Assembly: GCF_032337115.1 (NCBI RefSeq)
Contig: NZ_JAVXZY010000002.1
Span: 186,001-250,000, forward strand
Length of the DNA: 64,000 nucleotides
Reading direction: 5' to 3'
Origin: Roseateles_C aquae
GTDB taxonomy: Bacteria; Pseudomonadota; Gammaproteobacteria; Burkholderiales; Burkholderiaceae_C
Shown: piece by piece, positions 54,698 to 61,842 of the stretch
How the letters are laid out: each line of letters starts with the position of its first letter
Numbering within the stretch: position 1 is the stretch's first letter
Made by a program: the position numbers and the translations under genes
Notes under the pieces: model-generated
What the model saw: only the letters and a program-made list of their open reading frames with translations
Database searches by the model: none
Told to the model about the DNA's origin: nothing

Positions 54698-57010
54698 ATG
54701 GCTCGACATCCGAACGTTCCCACAGCTGCATCGCCTGAGGCCGGCATCGCCCTGCCCCGCCTGCTCTTGATACTTGGCGGTGTGCTAGGGCTGATCGTGC
54801 TGTTGCTGGGCATCGCCGCGGCCGTCGTGATCCCCAATCTGCCTTCGCTGGACAATCTGACCGATTACCAACCCAAGCAGCCCTTGCGCGTCTACACCGC
54901 CGATGAGCAACTGATCGGCGAATTTGGCGCCGAGCGACGTCACTACCTGCCGCTGGAGCAAATCCCGAAGCGGATGCAGAACGCCTTGCTTGCGGTTGAG
55001 GACAGCAATTTCTACGAGCATGGCGGGCTCTACTACCCTGGCATCCTGCGTGCGGCGCTGGCGAACCTGTTCAGCTCGCGCAGCCAGGGGGGCTCCACGA
55101 TCACGCAGCAGCTGGCCCGCGATCTATACCTGACGAAGAAGAAGCTCTATAGCCGCAAATTCGTCGAGGTGCTGCTGGCTTTGAAGATCGAGAGCCAGCT
55201 GTCCAAGGAGAAGATTCTTGAGGTCTATATGAACCAGATCTATCTGGGACAGAAGGCCTATGGTTTCGAGGCGGCCGCTGAGGCCTATTTCGGCAAATCG
55301 CTGAAGGACCTCAGCATTGCCGAGTCCGCCATGCTGGCCGGCCTGCCGCAAAACCCCGCCTATGCCAACCCGATTGCCAACTTCCAGCGCGCCAAGCGGC
55401 GCCAGTTGATCGTGCTGGAGCGCATGCGCGACACCGGCGTGATCACGCCTGAAGACCACGACGCAGCCAAGGCCGAGAGATTGCACATCCGCTCAGCTCA
55501 AGACCAGCGCTTGCACGCCGAGTACGCGGCCGAGATGGCCCGCCAGGTCGTCTATGCCCAGTACGGCGAGGAGGCCTATACCCGCGGCTTCAAGGTCTAC
55601 ACGACGCTGCTCGCCGAGCAGCAGCAGGCCGCTTACAAAGCCCTGCGCAGAACGCTGCTGGAATACGAACGGCGCAAGCCCTATCGCGGGCCTGAGGCCT
55701 TTGTCGACCTGCCGGACGATGCCGCTGACGAAGATGCTGCCATTGCCCAAGCCCTCGGCGAGCATCCGGACAATGATGACTTGCGAGCGGCGGTGGTGAC
55801 CAAGGTCAGCAGCGGCAAACTGCTGGCCAGTCTGCAAAACGGCGATGAGCTGACGATCACTGGCGACGGCCTGCGCGGCGTTCAATCAGCGCTGTCGGAC
55901 AAGGCCCGGCCAGAGCTGAAGCTGCGCCGCGGCGCCATCATTCGTGTGATGCGCGGCGCACCCAGCAAGGACCAGCCGCAGGGCGCCTGGGTTGTGGTGC
56001 AGGCGCCAGAGGCTGAGGGGGCGCTCGTTGCGGTGGCACCCGACTCTGGCCGCGTGCAGGCGCTGGTCGGTGGTTTTGATTTCGCTCGCAACAAGGTCAA
56101 TCATGTGACCCAGGCCTGGCGGCAACCGGGCTCCAGTTTCAAACCCTTCGTCTACTCGGCAGCGCTGGAGTTGGGTGTCACACCCGGCACCCTGGTCAAC
56201 GATGCACCCATCGTCTATGACAACTGGGAGCCCAAGAACTACGACGGCACGTTTGATGGCCCGATGACGGTCAAGACCGCGCTGGCGCGCTCGAAGAACA
56301 TGGTCACCATCCGCGTGCTGGAGCAACTCAGCCCGGCGCGCGCCAAGGCCTGGGCGGGCCGCTTCGGGCTGGATCAGGACAAGCAGCCCGATAACCTGAC
56401 GCTGGCGCTGGGCTCGGGCTCGGTCACGCCGCTGCAGATGGCCAGCGCCTATTCGGTGTTTGCCAATGGTGGTTATGCGTTGAAGCCTTTGGTGATCGCG
56501 CGCATCACCGACGCCAAGGGTGCCGTGCTTTTTGAGGCCGATCCGCCCAAGCTCGGCGAGGAGCAGCGCGCCATTTCCGAACGCAATGCTTTCGTGATAG
56601 ACAGCCTGCTGCAGGAGGTGGCTTTGCGCGGCACGGCAGCGCGCGCCTCGGCAGCGCTGAAACGTTACGACCTCTATGGCAAGACCGGCACCACCAATGA
56701 CGCGGTCGACGCCTGGTTTGCCGGCTTTCACAAAACGCTGACGGCGGTGGTCTGGATCGGCTATGACAGCCCACGCAGCCTGGGCGAGCGCGAGACGGGA
56801 GGCGGCGCGGCCATGCCGGCTTGGATCGACTTCATGGCGGTGGCACTGCGCAATGCGCCGCCGGCTGAGATCGGCCCGCCTAGCGAGGGGCTCCTGCGCC
56901 AGGCCGATGGTGACTGGGTGTTCGAAGAGTTTGCCGGCGATGCCGGTATCCGCAGCATCGGCTTGGCGCCTGCGCCAGCCGACGCTGCAGCGTCGGCGCC
57001 AGCCCCGTGA
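54698..57010 (+). CDS. mrcA: Class A penicillin-binding protein 1A
   Basis: This 770-residue bifunctional enzyme has one membrane anchor (about 21-45). The glycosyltransferase domain has E101 in VEDSNFYEHGG and the GGSTITQQLARDLYL motif. A PBP1A OB-like domain follows (about 320-430). The transpeptidase domain has S532 (RSKNMV) and K662-T (KTGTTND). It polymerises and cross-links peptidoglycan. The tail is Ala/Pro-rich. It is divergent from sbcB. Confidence 0.95.
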   Translation: MARHPNVPTAASPEAGIALPRLLLILGGVLGLIVLLLGIAAAVVIPNLPSLDNLTDYQPKQPLRVYTADEQLIGEFGAERRHYLPLEQIPKRMQNALLAVEDSNFYEHGGLYYPGILRAALANLFSSRSQGGSTITQQLARDLYLTKKKLYSRKFVEVLLALKIESQLSKEKILEVYMNQIYLGQKAYGFEAAAEAYFGKSLKDLSIAESAMLAGLPQNPAYANPIANFQRAKRRQLIVLERMRDTGVITPEDHDAAKAERLHIRSAQDQRLHAEYAAEMARQVVYAQYGEEAYTRGFKVYTTLLAEQQQAAYKALRRTLLEYERRKPYRGPEAFVDLPDDAADEDAAIAQALGEHPDNDDLRAAVVTKVSSGKLLASLQNGDELTITGDGLRGVQSALSDKARPELKLRRGAIIRVMRGAPSKDQPQGAWVVVQAPEAEGALVAVAPDSGRVQALVGGFDFARNKVNHVTQAWRQPGSSFKPFVYSAALELGVTPGTLVNDAPIVYDNWEPKNYDGTFDGPMTVKTALARSKNMVTIRVLEQLSPARAKAWAGRFGLDQDKQPDNLTLALGSGSVTPLQMASAYSVFANGGYALKPLVIARITDAKGAVLFEADPPKLGEEQRAISERNAFVIDSLLQEVALRGTAARASAALKRYDLYGKTGTTNDAVDAWFAGFHKTLTAVVWIGYDSPRSLGERETGGGAAMPAWIDFMAVALRNAPPAEIGPPSEGLLRQADGDWVFEEFAGDAGIRSIGLAPAPADAAASAPAP

Positions 57011-57154
57011 TTGCCCCATGAAGGCGGGCGCGCAGCACTGCACATTACAGCAGCTCAGACAAGCGCTTGCGTCGCTTCTGGCTGACAGCCAAGTTCACGG
57101 CCTGCGGCTACATTGACGGCATTCCGCCGCTCCAGCAGTCGCAAGGAACACACG

Positions 57155-57949
57155 ATGAGCATCGTCAGCCCGCTTCGTCTTTGCCTCGTTCTTCTGGCAG
57201 TTAGCGGGCAAGCCGCCTCCGCCGAAGACGGCATCGTCACCGACCGCCCGGACTTCGTCGAGTCCAGCGATGTGGTCGGTGCTGGTCGGGTGCAGATCGA
57301 GACCAGCCTGGCCTGGGAGCGCAATTCGCGCGACGGCGTCAGCACACGCCTACGCTGCACACCAACGCTATTGCGCCTGGGGGTCAGCGAGAACTGGGAG
57401 CTGCGTCTGGAAACCGATGGCGCGCTGGCGCTGCGCACAACAGCCAATGGCCAGACCCAACGCGACACTGGCATGGCCGACGTCTCGCTGGGGGCCAAAT
57501 GGCATTGGCAGGATGGCGACGAAGAGACCGGCAAGCCCGGCATGGGCTGGCTGTTTCACATTGATGTCGAATCCGGCTCCGCCGCCTTTCGGGGGCAGGG
57601 CTTGCGTCCCTCGGCACGTTTCGTGGCCGAGTGGGATCTGCCGGGCGGCATGTCGCTGGGTGTGATGCCGGGGCTGGTCTGGGATCGCAATGAAGAGGGC
57701 AAGCGCTTTGTCGGTGGCATTCTGGCGGCCGTCTTGGGCAAGCAGCTGAACGAGAACCTGCGCGGTTTCGTCGAGCTGTCGGCCCAGCAAATCGCCTCGA
57801 CCAGGAACGGCGGCAATGTGCTGAGTTTTGACGCCGGACTGGCCTACCTGCTCAACCCCGGCATGCAGCTCGACCTTGCGATCTCACGCGGGCTGAACAA
57901 GAACACGCCGGACCTGCAGTGGACCGTCGGCTATTCGGTCAAGTTCTGA
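57155..57949 (+). CDS. Outer-membrane transporter-like protein (MetA-pathway-of-phenol-degradation family)
   Basis: This 264-residue exported protein has a signal peptide (1-24). Its beta-barrel-like pattern of alternating strands runs from TDRPDFVESSDVVGAGRVQIETSLAWERN through to a terminal WTVGYSVKF, with a C-terminal Phe as in barrel proteins. It matches the broad transporter or putative phenol-pathway outer-membrane family by eye. AGGA precedes the start at 57155. Function is unknown. Its end overlaps the convergent epimerase gene by 19 bp. Confidence 0.75.
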   Translation: MSIVSPLRLCLVLLAVSGQAASAEDGIVTDRPDFVESSDVVGAGRVQIETSLAWERNSRDGVSTRLRCTPTLLRLGVSENWELRLETDGALALRTTANGQTQRDTGMADVSLGAKWHWQDGDEETGKPGMGWLFHIDVESGSAAFRGQGLRPSARFVAEWDLPGGMSLGVMPGLVWDRNEEGKRFVGGILAAVLGKQLNENLRGFVELSAQQIASTRNGGNVLSFDAGLAYLLNPGMQLDLAISRGLNKNTPDLQWTVGYSVKF

Positions 57950-58965
57950 GTTGAAGCCTGGGCCAACAGGGCCTGCTCGCGCTCGGTACTGAGCCCGGCC
58001 TTGCTGAAACCCTGTGCCGACTCGGGTAGACCGCGCCACCAGGCCAAGGTGTCGCTCACCGTCTCGTCTATCGATCTGAGCTGCAGGCCCGCGGCCAAGG
58101 CCGCGGCGTTGCTGGTGCACAGAAAGGCCGCATAGTCACCCTCGGCGGGCAGCCAGAGGGGCAGGTCTTGCCAAGGGCGAACGCCCAGGTCTGCGAGTCG
58201 CTCGGCGCTCATCCACTGCCAGGCCGGCTCAAAGGCATGGTCCGCCGCCCGGACACAGGCGGCAAGCAGATCGGCAAAGCGATGCTGGCCCGGCGTCGTG
58301 GCCAGATTGAACACGCCGCCCTGCCCCTGTTCCAGGCGGTCCAGCGTGAAGGCAGCAAGATCGCGCGCATCGATCCATTGCAATGCGGCCTCGGCCGGCG
58401 CCGGCACCAGCAAAGGCTCGTCGGGCTGCGCCCGCGCCACCCGCGCCGGCCAGTAGGGGAATCGCTCGGTGTGGTCGTGCGGCCCCACCACCAGCGCCGG
58501 CCGGATGATCAGGCTGCGTGGCGCGCCAAAGCAGGCAAGCACCTGCGCTTCGCAGGCCGCCTTCAGCGGGCCATAGCTGACGGCGGTGATTTCTTCAGTC
58601 GCAGGATCTTCAAGCGCTGACGACTGCCCCAGCGGCGAGTCCTCGGCATTGCTGTGCGCAAAACTTGCATACGCCGAGACGCTGGAGATGAAGGCATAGC
58701 GCTCGACGCGCTCAGCCAGCAACTCGACACTGGCCTGCACCTCGCGTGGCAGATAGCCGCAGCAATCGATCACCGCATCCCATGTGCCGCTGCTCAGTGC
58801 CGACAGGTCCACACGCCGATCGCCATGGCGTTGCTCGACGCCCGGAAACAGCGCTGCACCCCGAGTGCCGCGGTTGAACAGCGTCAGCTCATGCCCGCGG
58901 GCCAGGGCTGCCTCGACCAGATGACGGCCCACGAACTGGGTGCCGCCGAGTAGCAGAATTTTCAT
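57931..58965 (-). CDS. NAD-dependent epimerase/dehydratase family protein
   Basis: This 344-residue extended short-chain dehydrogenase has the NAD motif LLLGGTQFVGRHLVEAAL near residues 4-21. It also has the FISSVSAY segment and the YGPLKAACE active-site region (YxxxK). Proteins of this subgroup resemble isoflavone reductase-like or sugar epimerases, and the substrate is unknown. It is followed by the FabH-like gene upstream on the same strand, 60 bp away. Confidence 0.82.
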   Translation of the reverse strand: MKILLLGGTQFVGRHLVEAALARGHELTLFNRGTRGAALFPGVEQRHGDRRVDLSALSSGTWDAVIDCCGYLPREVQASVELLAERVERYAFISSVSAYASFAHSNAEDSPLGQSSALEDPATEEITAVSYGPLKAACEAQVLACFGAPRSLIIRPALVVGPHDHTERFPYWPARVARAQPDEPLLVPAPAEAALQWIDARDLAAFTLDRLEQGQGGVFNLATTPGQHRFADLLAACVRAADHAFEPAWQWMSAERLADLGVRPWQDLPLWLPAEGDYAAFLCTSNAAALAAGLQLRSIDETVSDTLAWWRGLPESAQGFSKAGLSTEREQALLAQASTQNLTE

Positions 58966-59025
58966 CCGGCGATGCTAGCCGGCCAGTGACGAGCGTGCCG
59001 GAGGGCACGGGCGGCACGGCAGCCT

Positions 59026-60165
59026 TCAGTGCTTGCGCACAATCACGCTGCCAATCGAGTAGCCGGCGCCGAACGAGCAGATCACACCGGTATCGCCGGA
59101 CTGCAGGCCGGCGCGGTGCTTGTGGAAGGCAATGATGGAGCCGGCCGATGCGGTGTTGGCGAACTCATCCAGGATCAGCGGCGCCAATTCCGAACCGGCC
59201 ACGCCCGCCTCTGCACCGACCAGCTTCTTGATGATCAGCTGATTCATGCCCAGATTGGCCTGGTGCAGCCAGAAGCGCTTGATCGCGGACGGCTGCAACT
59301 CCATCGTGGCCAGGTGGGCTTCGATATGGGCGGCGGCCATGGGGACGACTTCCTTGAAGACCTTGCGGCCTTCCTGCTTGAAGGTCTTGTCGCGCGCCCC
59401 CGGGTCGCTGTCTTCGCTGCGGTTCATGAAGCCGAAGTTGTTGCGGATCGCATTGGAGAACTGGGTGACCAGCTTGGTGCCCAGCACCTCCCACTGCTCG
59501 GTCGCCGTGGCCAGATCGGCCCGCTCAATCAGCACCGCTGTGCAGACGTCGCCGAAGATGAAATGACAATCGCGGTCACGCCATTCCAGGTGCGCCGAGG
59601 TGATTTCGGGGCTGACCACCAGCACGCATTTGGCCGTACCGCTGCGCACCGCATTGACCGCCTGCTCGATGCCAAAGGTGGCCGAAGAGCAAGCCACATT
59701 CATGTCAAAACCATAGCCACCAGCGCCGATGGCCTGCTGGATCTCCACCGCCATGGCCGGATAGGCCCGCTGCATGTTCGCGGCGGCACAGAACACCGCG
59801 TCGACATCGCTGCCCTGGCGCCCCGCCGCAGCCAAGGCCTGGCGGCAGGCTTCAGCGCCGATCTCGGCCATCAGCGACAGCTCCTCGTCGCCGCGCTCGG
59901 CAAAGCGCGGATACATGCGGGTCGGGTCCAGCACGCCGCCCTTCTCGATCACATAGCGCTGTTTGATGCCCGAGGCCTTCTCGATGAATTCGACGCTGGA
60001 GTGGGTCAGCGGCGCGCGGTCGCCAGCGGCGATGGCCGCCGCATGCTGCTCGTTTTGGAGGTCGACGTAGCGGTTGAAGGCTTCGACCAGTTCGGCGTTG
60101 CTGATGGTGTGGGGCGGCTGGTACAGACCGGTGCCGCTGATGACGACTGCATGCATGAAATTCAA
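59026..60165 (-). CDS. FabH-like beta-ketoacyl-ACP synthase III
   Basis: This 379-residue thiolase-fold enzyme has the Cys-His-Asn set: C159 in MNVACSSATFG, His in WLHQANLGMN and Asn in EFANTASAGS. It is longer than typical FabH (about 320) and carries an insertion around residues 30-75, as in the FabH-like group of long-chain or variant synthases. It probably uses an acyl-CoA or acyl-ACP primer. The start at 60165 has AGGA 4 nt upstream; an in-frame ATG at 60156 is an alternative. Confidence 0.85.
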   Translation of the reverse strand: MNFMHAVVISGTGLYQPPHTISNAELVEAFNRYVDLQNEQHAAAIAAGDRAPLTHSSVEFIEKASGIKQRYVIEKGGVLDPTRMYPRFAERGDEELSLMAEIGAEACRQALAAAGRQGSDVDAVFCAAANMQRAYPAMAVEIQQAIGAGGYGFDMNVACSSATFGIEQAVNAVRSGTAKCVLVVSPEITSAHLEWRDRDCHFIFGDVCTAVLIERADLATATEQWEVLGTKLVTQFSNAIRNNFGFMNRSEDSDPGARDKTFKQEGRKVFKEVVPMAAAHIEAHLATMELQPSAIKRFWLHQANLGMNQLIIKKLVGAEAGVAGSELAPLILDEFANTASAGSIIAFHKHRAGLQSGDTGVICSFGAGYSIGSVIVRKH

Positions 60166-60233
60166 TCCTGTAGCCCGGCCGAGATGCCGGGCGCGAGCCG
60201 AAGTGTAGCGAGCGCTATTGAAGTATCAGTAAG

Positions 60234-60501
60234 GGAAGGTCTGCATATGTCGGCGTGGGCCGTGGTTGAGAGAAAAGGGGCGGCTACGTAGGCGCGCTGC
60301 GAAGGTCGGGCTGGTGGCCCGACAGCCGAGCAGCGCAACGCCCGTGGGGGCCCCTTTTCTCTCAACCCGCAGGGCAAGCACCAGCCAAGCCCTGCCGGTG
60401 TTGCGAGCCTTGCGCAGGCCACCAGCCTGAGCTGCGGCTCGCGCCTAGGCAGGCCCTGGCTGGTGCTTGCCACGGCCCGCGCCGACATATGCAGACCTTC
60501 C
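60234..60501. repeat. 268-bp nested palindrome, cloverleaf-like
   Basis: The outer arms 60234-60265 and 60470-60501 are reverse complements with 31 of 32 positions matching. Inside, 60264-60281 pairs with 60350-60367 (18 of 18), and 60373-60387 pairs with 60457-60471 (15 of 15). Smaller stems lie within each lobe: 60294-60300/60330-60336, 60305-60311/60317-60323, 60403-60409/60436-60442 and 60415-60419/60425-60429. The result is a three-way junction with two long arms. I see no coding sequence in it. Confidence 0.88.
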
Positions 60502-60548
60502 TATGCGGACAAACCCCTTGTTTACGGCACGGCTTCGGCAGAGCCGCG

Positions 60549-60590
60549 TAGAATCAATCACCGGGCCCAAATTTTGGTGCCCGGTTTTTT
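60549..60590 (+). terminator. Terminator-like hairpin in the guaC leader, preceded by a -10 element
   Basis: ACCGGGC (60560-60566) pairs with GCCCGGT (60579-60585), and inner CCAA pairs with TTGG, followed by TTTTTT. A TAGAAT -10-like box lies at 60549-60554, only 6 bp before the stem. No convincing -35 is visible. The hairpin stops about 120 bp before the guaC start. It can either end transcription coming from upstream or act as an attenuator in the guaC leader. Confidence 0.6.
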
Positions 60591-60712
60591 GCGCCCGCCC
60601 CATGCCTTGCTGCATGGCCTCGCGGAACGCCAACCGGGTCTCCAAGTCAAGCGCTCGCAGCCGAGGCCGTGCACTGCACCAACGCACGCCGTCAATGCGA
60701 AACCCTTGAACC

Positions 60713-61690
60713 ATGGAAATCTTTGACTACGACAACATCCTGCTGCTGCCGCGCAAATGCCGGGTGGAGAGTCGGGGCGAATGCGATACCTCGATCGAAT
60801 TCGGTCCGCGCCGCTTCAAGCTGCCGGTCGTGCCAGCGAACATGAAGACGGTGGTCGATGAGAGCATCACCGAATACCTGGCCGCCAATGGCTACTTCTA
60901 CGTGATGCACCGCTTCGACCTGGACAACGTCGCCTACGCCCGCCAGATGCGCGACAAGGGCCTGTTCGTGTCGATCAGCTCGGGCGTCAAGCCTGCCGAT
61001 TACGCCGTGATCGACGCACTGGCCGCCGATGGCGTTGGCGCCGACTACATCACCATCGACATCGCCCATGGCCATGCCGACAGCGTGCAGCGCATGATCG
61101 CCCACATCAAGCAGAAGCTGCCCAACACCTTCGTGATCGCCGGCAACGTCGGCACGCCCGAGGGCGTGATCGACCTGGAGAACTGGGGCGCCGACGCTAC
61201 CAAGGTTGGCATCGGCCCGGGCAAGGTCTGCATCACCCGGCTGAAGACGGGCTTTGGCACCGGCGGCTGGCAGCTCTCGGCGCTGAAATGGTGCGCCCGT
61301 GTCGCCACCAAACCCATCATTGCCGACGGCGGCATCCGCCATCATGGCGACATCGCCAAGAGCGTGCGCTTTGGTGCCTCGATGATCATGATCGGCTCGC
61401 TGTTCGCCGGCCACGAGGAATCACCGGGCAATACCGTCGAGGTCGATGGCAAGCTGTACAAGGAGTACTACGGCTCGGCGTCCGACTTCAACAAGGGCGA
61501 GTACAAGCACGTTGAAGGCAAGCGCATCCTGGAGCCGGTCAAGGGCAAGCTGGCCGACACCTTGCGCGAAATGCAGGAAGACGTGCAGAGCTCGGTGTCC
61601 TATGCCGGCGGCAAGCAACTCGCCGACCTGCGCAAGGTCAACTACGTCATCCTGGGTGGTGAGAACGCGGGCGAGCATCTGTTCATGTAA
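60713..61690 (+). CDS. guaC: GMP reductase
   Basis: This 325-residue TIM-barrel protein is of the short GuaC type, without the CBS pair of GuaB. It has the DYDNILLLPRKC opening, the NVGTPEGVIDLENWGADATKVGIGPGKVCITR loop with catalytic C173, and IIADGGIRHHGDIAKSVRFGASMIMIGSLFAGH with the IMP-site glycines. It converts GMP to IMP and ammonia with NADPH. A partial copy of its 3' end lies directly downstream. Confidence 0.94.
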   Translation: MEIFDYDNILLLPRKCRVESRGECDTSIEFGPRRFKLPVVPANMKTVVDESITEYLAANGYFYVMHRFDLDNVAYARQMRDKGLFVSISSGVKPADYAVIDALAADGVGADYITIDIAHGHADSVQRMIAHIKQKLPNTFVIAGNVGTPEGVIDLENWGADATKVGIGPGKVCITRLKTGFGTGGWQLSALKWCARVATKPIIADGGIRHHGDIAKSVRFGASMIMIGSLFAGHEESPGNTVEVDGKLYKEYYGSASDFNKGEYKHVEGKRILEPVKGKLADTLREMQEDVQSSVSYAGGKQLADLRKVNYVILGGENAGEHLFM

Positions 61691-61734
61691 TGCTCAGTGC
61701 CTTTCCTGCGTTTCGGCGCAGCGCAAACGCAGAG

Positions 61735-61752
61735 GAGCATTTGTTCATGTAG
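61735..61752 (+). repeat. Partial duplicate of the guaC 3' end
   Basis: GAGCATTTGTTCATGTAG (61735-61752) repeats GAGCATCTGTTCATGTAA (61673-61690), which ends guaC, with 16 of 18 positions equal. Both would encode EHLFM and a stop codon. The copies start 62 bp apart, and the intervening bases hold a small hairpin (61708-61732, TGCGTTT/AAACGCA). Confidence 0.8.
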
Positions 61753-61778
61753 GACAATCTGCCATCTCCGTCTCCGCT

Positions 61779-61822
61779 ACAGGGGCGGCTCCCGGCCTGG
61801 GAGTTCGCCCCTGTGCTTTTTC
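61779..61822 (+). terminator. Terminator between guaC and valS
   Basis: ACAGGGGCG (61779-61787) pairs with CGCCCCTGT (61806-61814), and inner CTCCC/GGGAG add more pairs. A T-rich tail (GCTTTTTC) follows. It ends about 20 bp before the valS start. Confidence 0.8.
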
Positions 61823-61842
61823 GATTTGAAGTGAACCGCGCC

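Larger units (their letters stand above)
60166..60712. other. 547-bp gap between the FabH-like gene and guaC
   Basis: This gap holds the nested palindrome (60234-60501), the TAGAAT/terminator-like element (60549-60590) and about 120 bp of further guaC leader with no visible structure. Short open frames of 80-90 codons overlap the palindrome and lack ribosome binding sites, so I do not call genes here. Confidence 0.6.

Noticed and set aside
60463..60726. Small open frames in the guaC leader
   Set aside because: They overlap the nested palindrome and the terminator hairpin, have no ribosome binding site and show no conserved motif.
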